Positions 14,777 through 22,264 of a DNA stretch of 52,284 bases are shown piece after piece. Source of the stretch: Phycisphaera mikurensis NBRC 102666. Lineage in GTDB: Bacteria > Planctomycetota > Phycisphaerae > Phycisphaerales > SM1A02. The stretch is from positions 1-52,284 of the forward strand of contig CAMDUB010000013.1 in the NCBI GenBank assembly GCA_945878575.1, in the 5' to 3' direction. The first letter of the stretch is position 1, and each line of letters starts with the position of its first letter. The position numbers were made by a program, and so were the translations under genes. Below the pieces are notes generated by a model. The model was not told where the DNA came from, did no database searches, and saw only the letters and a list, made by a program, of their open reading frames with translations.

Positions 14777-16785
14777 ACCAACCATCTACACCGGCCAGCC
14801 CCACCAACCGATTGGCGATTCATCGCTCGATCGCCGGGCGGCTACTCGCTTGGTTCCTCATGATCTCCTTGGTGCCGTGCGTAGCACTCGCTGTCATCAC
14901 TGCGCGCATTGCAACACAAGCGCTCGAAGATTCGGTTCGCGAGAAACTCGTACAGATTGCTGCTGCAAAGTCCAACGCACTTGAAACCTATGCGCTTGAA
15001 CGCATTGCCGATTCAAGTGCGATGACGGGCAATCCGGCTATGCGTCAAGCCATGCAGCGACTCAACGAGTTAGCCGCTGCTGGATCAACGAAGAATGCAA
15101 ACATCAATATTGATCGCACTGCCGCCGCACTTGGCTACAAGAGCCTTCTCCTCATTGATACTGCAGGCATCATCAGATTGTCTGTCGATCCCTCGTTTAC
15201 CGTCGGGACATCCATCCTCAGCGGTGATCTTGCAACATCTGAATTGACTGCCGGATTTGATCGTGCGCGAACGCTGCTCCAGTCGGAAATCACAGCATTC
15301 CAACCCTATGGAACAGCACGTACTCCGATAATGTTTATCACCAATCCCATCCTCCTCGATGGGCGCGTGATTGGAGTTTCTGCTGGTGGCCTCGGACCCG
15401 ATCAGGTCTGGCGAATGCTTGCTGATGTCACGGGCCTTGGGGATTCTGGCGAGATCATCACGGTACAAGGCGATACCGCAGGCGCCCTTATCACCGCTCC
15501 AACGCGCAGTGATAAGGACGCAGCATTCAAACTTCGCCTCGCACCCGGTAGCCCCAGTTCTGAGGTTGCCAACGATGCAGCAAGTGGCAGCCGTGGCTAC
15601 GGCACAGCGACCGACTACCGCGGTACTGAAGTAGTGGCCGCCTGGTGTTACCTTCCAAGTTATCGATGGGGCATGTTGGTGAAACAGGATGCCAGCGAGG
15701 CGTTCGCCTTGCTGAATTTCCAGCGCAATGTGATTTTTTCACTCACGATCGCGGTGGTCATCGGTGTGGTGATCACTGCACTTCTCGTGGCACGCTCAAT
15801 TTCAACGCCGATACGCGCAGCAGTTGCAGTCGCTCGACAAGTGGCCGCCGGCGACCTCCGTGCAGAGATGGGCACTACCTCTGAGGATGAAACCGGAGCG
15901 TTGCTCGACGCCATCCACACCATGACCACTGACCTGCGTGCGCTCATTGGCCGCATCCAGATGTCCACTGCCACGCTTGACGCCACCGCCACGGTGATGC
16001 AATCCACCGGTGCAGAGCAGAAGCAGGTGATCGAGGATCACGGAGCCGCGACCGCCGAAGCATGCGCCGCTGTCCACGAGATCTCCACTACCAGCCAGGA
16101 ATTGTTGCGCACCATGAACGAGGTCAACGAAATGGCCTCGCACACGGGCCATCGTGCCGAAGAGGGTCGCGCCAACCTGGCAGGCATGGATTCCACCATG
16201 CAGCAATTGGCCAAGAGCACCGCATTGTTCGGTGACAAGTTGACCAAGATCCGCGAGAGCGCCGATCGAATCAACCTGGTCATCGTCACCATGGCCAAGG
16301 TTGCCAACCAGACCAATCTCTTGTCCATTAACGCTGCCATTGAAGCCGAGAAGGCTGGCGAACACGGGCTCGGATTCCTTGTAGTCGCACGCGAAATCGC
16401 CTACCTCGCCACACAGACCGCCGTGGCATCGCTCGACATCGAACGCATGGTGCGTGAGATGGAAGGCAGCGTCAAGGCTGGCGTGAAAGAGATGGGCACC
16501 TTCTCCACTCAAGTGCAGGGCGGCGTTGAAGAGATCCGCGACATCTCCCGCAAGCTTGGTGAAATCATCTCGGCGGTGCAAGGGATTTCTGGTCGATTTG
16601 AGCAGGTCACCGTTGGCATGCGAGCCCAGTCACTGGGCGCAGATCAGATCCGTGACGCCATGGGCAGACTTGCCGAGGGCACCGCACGAACGGCTGCTGC
16701 CTTGGGCGATTTCAACAGTGCCACCACGCACCTTCGGGATGCGGTGGATGGTCTCGACAACGAAGTTTCGCGCTTCACCACTTGA
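14773..16785 (+). CDS. Methyl-accepting chemotaxis-type receptor, WspA-like signalling domain
   Basis: 670 residues from ATG 14773. Order: TM1 (LLAWFLMISLVPCVALAVITARIA, about 22-45), an extracytoplasmic Cache-like sensor to about 315 (LLIDTAGIIRLSVDPSFTVGTS...VVAAWCYLPSYRWGMLVKQD), TM2 (about 318-341), HAMP (ARSISTPIRAAVAVARQVAAGDLRAEM), then a long coiled signalling domain. The hairpin tip VANQTNLLSINAAIEAEKAGEHGLGFLVVAREIAYLATQTAVASLDIERMVREM matches the WspA group more than flagellar MCPs (SINAAIEAEKAGE, TAVASLDIE). No C-terminal CheR-docking pentapeptide. The start overlaps the binding-protein stop, so the two are made together. CheA/CheW partners are not in the window. By eye the sensor half looks less GC-rich than the signalling half, which might mean domain shuffling. 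Confidence 0.88.
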   Translation: MNQPSTPASPTNRLAIHRSIAGRLLAWFLMISLVPCVALAVITARIATQALEDSVREKLVQIAAAKSNALETYALERIADSSAMTGNPAMRQAMQRLNELAAAGSTKNANINIDRTAAALGYKSLLLIDTAGIIRLSVDPSFTVGTSILSGDLATSELTAGFDRARTLLQSEITAFQPYGTARTPIMFITNPILLDGRVIGVSAGGLGPDQVWRMLADVTGLGDSGEIITVQGDTAGALITAPTRSDKDAAFKLRLAPGSPSSEVANDAASGSRGYGTATDYRGTEVVAAWCYLPSYRWGMLVKQDASEAFALLNFQRNVIFSLTIAVVIGVVITALLVARSISTPIRAAVAVARQVAAGDLRAEMGTTSEDETGALLDAIHTMTTDLRALIGRIQMSTATLDATATVMQSTGAEQKQVIEDHGAATAEACAAVHEISTTSQELLRTMNEVNEMASHTGHRAEEGRANLAGMDSTMQQLAKSTALFGDKLTKIRESADRINLVIVTMAKVANQTNLLSINAAIEAEKAGEHGLGFLVVAREIAYLATQTAVASLDIERMVREMEGSVKAGVKEMGTFSTQVQGGVEEIRDISRKLGEIISAVQGISGRFEQVTVGMRAQSLGADQIRDAMGRLAEGTARTAAALGDFNSATTHLRDAVDGLDNEVSRFTT

Positions 16786-16811
16786 ACCCCAGACTTACAT
16801 CCTGACCACGT

Positions 16812-18119
16812 TTAGTCAGGCGCAATGCGGGTCATGATCCGTGCTGCACCCATATCACCCCAAACGTTGACGGTGGTGCGACACATATCAAGCAACCGGT
16901 CAACGCCGATCACGATGCCCATGGCGCCCACTGGCAATTTCTCGCTACCGAGCGAGGCATTGACCGCAGTGATCACAATGACCATCGTCACCAAGCCCGC
17001 GCTGGGAATGCCAGCAGCACCCACTGCCGCCAGTGTTGCGGTCGCCACTACCACTGCGAGTTCGCCAAAGGAAAGTTGTACGCCATACAACTGGAACAAG
17101 AACACCACGGCAACCGCCTCATAAAGCGCAGTTCCATCCATATTGAGTGTGGCACCAAGTGGCGCGCAGAAACGCGTCGCGCGCTGCGAACAGCCACCCT
17201 CGGTCTCGCACACTCGAATGGTCACCGGCAGCGTGGCGCTTGAACTTGCCGTCGCGAACGCCGTTGCCAACGCCTCGCGCATGGCCCACATGAACTTGAA
17301 CGGATTGCCCCCGCCAAGAAGCACCTGGAAGATCGGCAGAATGATGAACATGTGAATGATCAATCCACCGATCACCACCGACATGTACAAGCCCAGCGGC
17401 CCCAGCAATTCCGCCAGGCCAACCTTGCCAACACTGGCGCTCACCAAGAGGAACGCGCCGATTGGAATGATCCACAGCACCCACCCCACCGCTCGCAGCA
17501 ACGCTTCGTTCAATCCATTCAGTACCCGAGCGGCAGAATTGCCAGCATCGCCGCTCAGCGCCAGCGCTACACCCAGGACGATCGCAAAGATGATCATTCC
17601 CAATGGCTGTCCCTCAGCCATGGACGCGAAAGGGTTCGCGGGAATCAACTGCCGCGCGATCTGTAGCCACGCCGCGCCGAGCCCCTGCTCGCCGGCTGCC
17701 GTCGCCTGCATCAATTTGGGAGCAGCCTCAAACCGCTCAATGCCACTCGTTGTGAGCGCTGCCACATCGTCCGGCGCAAGGCCAAGACCCGGGCCAACCA
17801 ACGTCACCAGCGTGGCGCCCAGCGTGGCTGCCACCAACATGGTTGCCAAGAAATAAGCGCTGGTACTCAGTCCCAACTTACCGAGTCGGGAAGGATCACC
17901 AAGCGAGGTGATTCCGGCAACAACGCTGGTGAAAATCAACGGCAGCACCAGCATCATCAGCGGGCGCACCAAGATGAGATCGCCAGCAACTGAGAACCCA
18001 GAAACGGTGGCGGTGGCGCCAACGCGGTGCAGCATTTCACCAACAATCATTCCGCCGATCAGCGCGCCGATCGAGCCGGTGGCAACCCAGCGTTCCTTGC
18101 CTCCCAGCGTGCCGGCCAT
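16812..18119 (-). CDS. Dicarboxylate/amino acid:cation symporter (DAACS/GltP family)
   Basis: 435 residues, about eight membrane spans and two re-entrant hairpins. Key family motifs: the serine-rich hairpin 1 ASSSATLPVTIRVCE, the substrate/ion-binding NMDGTALYEAVAVVFLFQ in TM7, hairpin 2 AAGIPSAGLVTMVIVI, and VDRLLDMCRTTVNVWGD in TM8. It imports glutamate, aspartate or C4-dicarboxylates with Na+ or H+. The VNVWGD ending with Asp-Met-Cys-Arg-Thr-Thr is seen in both amino-acid and dicarboxylate members, so the substrate stays open. The ATG at 18119 shares one base with the trxB stop (TGATG), which favours this start over one 36 bases upstream. Confidence 0.9.
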   Translation of the reverse strand: MAGTLGGKERWVATGSIGALIGGMIVGEMLHRVGATATVSGFSVAGDLILVRPLMMLVLPLIFTSVVAGITSLGDPSRLGKLGLSTSAYFLATMLVAATLGATLVTLVGPGLGLAPDDVAALTTSGIERFEAAPKLMQATAAGEQGLGAAWLQIARQLIPANPFASMAEGQPLGMIIFAIVLGVALALSGDAGNSAARVLNGLNEALLRAVGWVLWIIPIGAFLLVSASVGKVGLAELLGPLGLYMSVVIGGLIIHMFIILPIFQVLLGGGNPFKFMWAMREALATAFATASSSATLPVTIRVCETEGGCSQRATRFCAPLGATLNMDGTALYEAVAVVFLFQLYGVQLSFGELAVVVATATLAAVGAAGIPSAGLVTMVIVITAVNASLGSEKLPVGAMGIVIGVDRLLDMCRTTVNVWGDMGAARIMTRIAPD

Positions 18120-19099
18120 CAGTGCACGCCCTGCTCTGCAAGCCATCGTTCGCAATCAAGAGCCGCTTGGCAACCCATGCCCGCGGCACTGACTGCTTGG
18201 CGGTACTGCTGATCCGCTACATCGCCCGCGGCAAATATGCCCGGAATATTGGTGGTACTGGCACGCGTGTGCAACGCCACGTAACCCTTGGCGTCAAGTT
18301 CCACACCCGATCCTTCCAGGAACTTAGTTGCTGGCGAATGGCCGATGGCAATGAATAGACCGCGGACATCAAGATCTCGCAGTGCGCCAGTCTTGAGATT
18401 TTTCACTCGCACCGACTCAAGCCGCTCGTCGCCAATGACCTCATCAACGGCGCTGTCCCACACCATCTCCACCTTCGGATTGGAAAGCACGCGGTCCTGC
18501 ATGGACTTGCTGGCGCGCAACGTGTCGCGGCGATGGATCACATAGACCTTACTGGCAAACTTGGTCAGGTAGCTCGCCTCTTCCATCGCGGTATCACCAC
18601 CACCAACCACTGCAAGCGGTTGGTTGCGGTACACCGGAAGTGCACCATCACACACCGCGCATGCACTGACGCCGCCGCCATTCATGGCGAGGCGAATCTC
18701 GTTGGCCAAGCCCATCCAGTTGGCGGTCGCGCCGGTGGAGATAATCACACTGCTCGCCAGCACGGTCTTGCCGTCGGAATCAACCATTCGAAATGGTCGC
18801 TTGGAAAAATCACACTGATCAATGTTGGCGTCGACCACTCGAGTGCCGAACCGCTCCGCCTGCTCGCGGAACTTGGCCATCATGTCTGGACCGGTGACGC
18901 CGTGCGGAAAGCCCGGGTAATTCTCGACTTCGGTAGTCAACATCAACTGCCCACCCGGAAGCACCGGTGCCGGATTGGTTGCCGGCACGCCCACATACAC
19001 CACCGGGTCAAGATTGGCGCGGGCTGCGTAGATGGCCGCGGTCCAACCAGCGGGACCGGATCCAATGATCAACACCTTCTCAGTCGATTGTTCAGACAT
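18119..19099 (-). CDS. trxB: Thioredoxin reductase (NADPH)
   Basis: 326 residues. FAD-binding VLIIGSGPAGWTAAIYAARANL at the N-terminus, GQLMLTTEVENYPGFP, redox-active CAVCDG (Cys-Ala-Val-Cys), NADPH-binding VVGGGDTAMEEASYL and HRRDTLRASKSMQDR, and C-terminal FAD segment IPGIFAAGDVADQQYRQAVSAAGMGCQAA. Low-molecular-weight TrxB that passes electrons from NADPH to thioredoxin in the cytoplasm. ATG 19099 has AGGA upstream; the start at 19120 is less likely. Coupled to the downstream symporter gene. No thioredoxin gene is in the window. Confidence 0.95.
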   Translation of the reverse strand: MSEQSTEKVLIIGSGPAGWTAAIYAARANLDPVVYVGVPATNPAPVLPGGQLMLTTEVENYPGFPHGVTGPDMMAKFREQAERFGTRVVDANIDQCDFSKRPFRMVDSDGKTVLASSVIISTGATANWMGLANEIRLAMNGGGVSACAVCDGALPVYRNQPLAVVGGGDTAMEEASYLTKFASKVYVIHRRDTLRASKSMQDRVLSNPKVEMVWDSAVDEVIGDERLESVRVKNLKTGALRDLDVRGLFIAIGHSPATKFLEGSGVELDAKGYVALHTRASTTNIPGIFAAGDVADQQYRQAVSAAGMGCQAALDCERWLAEQGVH

Positions 19100-19129
19100 G
19101 TGCTTCCTGTCCGCGAGCATCGCTCGCAG

Positions 19130-20587
19130 TCACTTACCACCAGTGGATCGGCTCAACGCCCGCAGTGCAGGCCAAGCTACAAAGTCACCCGTCAACCCAT
19201 CATTGGTTGACTTCTGCGCGCCGCCGTCTTCTTTATCCGCACCGCGTGCGTACAACACGCCGCCGGAAATCTCTAAACGACCATAGTCGCTCTCAATCGC
19301 GCGCGGTGCTGAAAGGTTCTCATATTGCCAACGACCCGCGGCTGGATCCCACGGATCGAAGTCAAAGCGCTTCATGGTGAACTGCGTGTACGTCCGGTCG
19401 ATACCGCCCGGCCACGAACCGCTGTCACGATAAGACGCCACCACTCCAAAGGCCAACACGGTGCCATTAAATTCGGCGTTGAGGCGCTGCCGCAATGCAA
19501 AGAGGCGCTGAATGTCATTGGCCATCGCCAACACCATCGCGTAGCGCATCTTGTTGGTGCGACTGATCACCGTGGGGTTGTCGAGCAGCCCGTCGTAGTA
19601 ACGAACGCGCCAGCGACGCCACCAATCGTCATAAATGCTGGTCAAGCGCGCGCGCGTGGAATCAAGCGAGCCGTGAATATCTGCAATTTCAGCCCAGCGC
19701 TTGGCAGCACCAAAGCGTGCCAGTGGTTCCTTGCTCGCCTGCAAATTGCCCATGGTTGCTGCAAACTTGCTGGTATCCGGCTGCCCCTGCGCATCAAAGA
19801 GCTGCATGATGAGCGCCTCGGCAAGGACGCGGTCCCCTTCGGGCATTTCAATGCGCCGCAAGCGCTCGCCATCGGTGGGATGAATGAACGCGTAACCGGA
19901 CAGCGCAAACTTCTTCACCACTGCAGCCGGAACATCAGCAAGGAATGTCTGCAGCACATCACGTTGCAACGATGCAACGTCGCACATTGCTTCCATGGCA
20001 AAGATCTTCTCCGCGAGCAAGTGCTGGTCGGCAACTTTGCGGAGAAACTTCAAGCTGGCAATGCCGAGGTCGAATGCCTCTTGGTATTTCTTCTCCTCAC
20101 CCAGTCGGTACATCTCCACTGCAACGAAGGTGTTGATGACTGCCAGCGGCTTCAGGTATGCGACATCCGACTCATACACGGCCAGACCGTCACCGATTCC
20201 AATGAATGCGCCCTTCTCCACGTAGACCGGAGGGACACTGGTCCGACCATAGGGGAGGCAAAAAGCCACCGCGGTCTGCGCATCCAGCAGCGCCTTTGCC
20301 ATCGGTCCGTTGGCGGCGGCCCACTCCTTCGCCTTCGACCAGTCCGCCATTCCCGGCCAGACCGCCAGAACGTTGAAGGTCGGACCGACCTTCATGGGCG
20401 GCGCGCTCATCGCTACGTACGCGTCAAGCACCCCCTTCCAGCACTTGCTCTTCTCCTGAATCACCTTGGCGGGCGCATTCAATGCATCGACCGCCTTGGC
20501 GTCATCAGCGCGGGCAATCGCTCCGGGCAGATAAGCCATGGCAATGGTGGCAACGGTAGCGAGGGTCGTGGCGCGTGCAAGACGCAT
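19130..20587 (-). CDS. Exported protein of unknown function
   Basis: 485 residues with a signal peptide (MRLARATTLATVATIAMAYLPGAIARADD). I do not recognise a characterised family. The middle is largely helical and Ala/Leu-rich (MYRLGEEKKYQEAFDLGIASLKFLRKVADQHLLAEKIFAMEAMCDVASLQRDVL). The C-terminal 80 residues (SYRDSGSWPGGIDRTYTQF...FDPWDPAAGRWQYENLSAP...RLEISGGVLYARGADKEDGGA) resemble the DPW...Y...LYSxGxDxxDDGG ending seen in planctomycete exported and pseudopilin-like proteins. Probably periplasmic or secreted. The gene lies 30 bases upstream of trxB on the same strand and diverges from purD across 133 bases. Confidence 0.6.
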   Translation of the reverse strand: MRLARATTLATVATIAMAYLPGAIARADDAKAVDALNAPAKVIQEKSKCWKGVLDAYVAMSAPPMKVGPTFNVLAVWPGMADWSKAKEWAAANGPMAKALLDAQTAVAFCLPYGRTSVPPVYVEKGAFIGIGDGLAVYESDVAYLKPLAVINTFVAVEMYRLGEEKKYQEAFDLGIASLKFLRKVADQHLLAEKIFAMEAMCDVASLQRDVLQTFLADVPAAVVKKFALSGYAFIHPTDGERLRRIEMPEGDRVLAEALIMQLFDAQGQPDTSKFAATMGNLQASKEPLARFGAAKRWAEIADIHGSLDSTRARLTSIYDDWWRRWRVRYYDGLLDNPTVISRTNKMRYAMVLAMANDIQRLFALRQRLNAEFNGTVLAFGVVASYRDSGSWPGGIDRTYTQFTMKRFDFDPWDPAAGRWQYENLSAPRAIESDYGRLEISGGVLYARGADKEDGGAQKSTNDGLTGDFVAWPALRALSRSTGGK

Positions 20588-20668
20588 GGGTGGTCTCCAA
20601 ATTGGGCGGCATTCCCGGCTCAGGATTTCCGATCCAGGTCGGGCGGCGAAGGGTAGCAGAAACTGCGC

Positions 20669-20674
20669 TAGACT
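20669..20674 (+). promoter_or_regulatory. Possible extended -10 element for purD
   Basis: TAGACT preceded by a TG a few bases upstream, 47 bases before the purD start. The same hexamer stands ahead of the tRNA-Ser(GCT) gene (26799-26804). No convincing -35 box is visible, so this is weak. Confidence 0.3.
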
Positions 20675-20720
20675 CGCTCGGTTCTCCCCCGCACCCCATG
20701 CTCACCATGCACTTCCAGCC

Positions 20721-22073
20721 ATGACCGAAGTACCAGCTCCCTGCAATGTTCTCCTCCTTGGTACCGGCGGTCGTGAACACGCGATCGCATGGAAGTTGCG
20801 ACAGTCACCACGACTCGGCACACTTTGGGTGCAGGCTGACGCCAACGCCGGTTTGGCGGCGCTCGGTCGCCGTTGTGATGCCCCGCTCTCACCACGCGAA
20901 CGTTTCTTTCTGAAGAGTTGGCTCGACAAGAACGACATTCATCTGGTGATCGTTGGTCCGGAAGGTCCGCTGGCAGATGGAATCGTTGATGATCTTGCTG
21001 CTCCAGGGCGCCGCATCTTTGGCCCGACGCGTGATGGTGCGCGTCTTGAATTCGACAAGTCATATGCCAAGACCGTCATGCGTTTGGCCAGTGTGCCCAC
21101 CGCCGACGGACGTAGCTTTTCTAACTACGAACAAGCACGAACCTACGTTGAAGCGCGCGATACGCCGCTGGTCATAAAGGCCTCCGGACTCTGCGCCGGT
21201 AAGGGCGTGGTTGTCTGTGATGATCGCGAAGAAGCACTCGCAGCACTTGCCCGCATCATGGGCAAGCGCGAGTTTGGTGATGCTGGATCAACAGTCGTTA
21301 TTGAAGAGCGCCTCGCCGGTCAAGAACTCAGCGTGATCGCACTGGTTGATGGCAAGACCATCACCGTGCTCGACCCCTGCCAAGACCACAAGCAGGTGGG
21401 CGAAGGAGACGTTGGTCCGAACACCGGCGGCATGGGCTCCTATTGCCCGACTCCGCTGTCGACCGACGCGGTCATGGAGGAAGTGAGCCGCGATGTACTC
21501 GTCTCTACCGTCGACGCACTCCGGCGTGACGGGATCGAGTTCCGCGGCGTCCTGTACGCGGGCATCATGCTCACTGCGGGTGGCCCGCGGGTTCTGGAGT
21601 TCAACACCCGATTTGGGGACCCGGAGACCCAACCCCTGATGGCGCGCCTGCAGGGCGACTTGGTGGAAATCCTCTGGCGAACCGCGGGCGGGGAACTGGA
21701 CGGCAACGAATTGTCCTTCGACCCCCGATCAGCCTGCTGCGTGGTGGTATGCAGCGAGGGCTATCCCGGCACGGTTCGTACCGGCCAGGTGGTCGAGGGC
21801 TTAGAGACTGCCGCAAATGTGGCCGGACCAGGCGAAGATGTGATCATCTTTCATGCCGGAACGACCACGAATCCACAAGGAAACATCGTTACCGCGGGCG
21901 GGCGAGTCTTTGGAGTGACCGCCCTCGCCGCCGACCTGCGCCGTGCACAGGAGTTGGCCAACCTTGCGGCGAGCCGAATTCGGTTCCCCGGGGCGTTCTT
22001 CCGCCGGGACATTGGGCATCGCGTACTGACCCAGGCGGCAGCCACCGCGGCCAACGTTCCCGGGCGTGGCTAG
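20721..22073 (+). CDS. purD: Phosphoribosylamine-glycine ligase (GAR synthetase)
   Basis: 450 residues of the ATP-grasp fold. N-terminal NVLLLGTGGREHAIAWKLRQSP, then VIVGPEGPLADGIVDDL, the ATP-grasp lid region LVIKASGLCAGKGVVVCDDREEAL, DHKQVGEGDVGPNTGGMGSYCPTPL (typical PurD GPNTGGMG), and FNTRFGDPETQPLMARL. It makes glycinamide ribonucleotide, the second step of purine synthesis, in the cytoplasm. The start at 20721 puts the first beta strand at residue 9; an upstream frame extension into the intergenic region has no homology. It stands alone with no other pur gene nearby. Confidence 0.95.
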   Translation: MTEVPAPCNVLLLGTGGREHAIAWKLRQSPRLGTLWVQADANAGLAALGRRCDAPLSPRERFFLKSWLDKNDIHLVIVGPEGPLADGIVDDLAAPGRRIFGPTRDGARLEFDKSYAKTVMRLASVPTADGRSFSNYEQARTYVEARDTPLVIKASGLCAGKGVVVCDDREEALAALARIMGKREFGDAGSTVVIEERLAGQELSVIALVDGKTITVLDPCQDHKQVGEGDVGPNTGGMGSYCPTPLSTDAVMEEVSRDVLVSTVDALRRDGIEFRGVLYAGIMLTAGGPRVLEFNTRFGDPETQPLMARLQGDLVEILWRTAGGELDGNELSFDPRSACCVVVCSEGYPGTVRTGQVVEGLETAANVAGPGEDVIIFHAGTTTNPQGNIVTAGGRVFGVTALAADLRRAQELANLAASRIRFPGAFFRRDIGHRVLTQAAATAANVPGRG

Positions 22074-22096
22074 ACCGGTCGCAGCAATGACCGATA

Positions 22097-22204
22097 TGCG
22101 AATCTGCGGTATTCGCACCCCGGATTGCCTTGATCCGGCATCAGAGCGCGAGTAACTTGCGTATGGACTTTGAGAAATGGCCATTAGGAGGCGCCTCCTT
22201 GGCC
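22097..22204 (+). promoter_or_regulatory. Cluster of inverted repeats between purD and the protease gene
   Basis: Three dyads lie in the 191 bases between purD and the subtilisin gene: tgcgaat/attcgca at 22097-22117 (7-base loop), ccggat/atccgg at 22120-22138, and a perfect 14-base palindrome aggaggcgcctcct at 22186-22199 flanked by ggcca and tggcc (22179-22204). None has a T-tract. The last is about 60 bases before the protease start. It could be an operator or a leader hairpin, or a stem ending purD transcripts. Confidence 0.45.
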
Positions 22205-22264
22205 GGAGTTGTTGTCGTTCCATGATTGCCCGCGCGAAGGATCGCCGGGCTGGAGAGTTGACCC

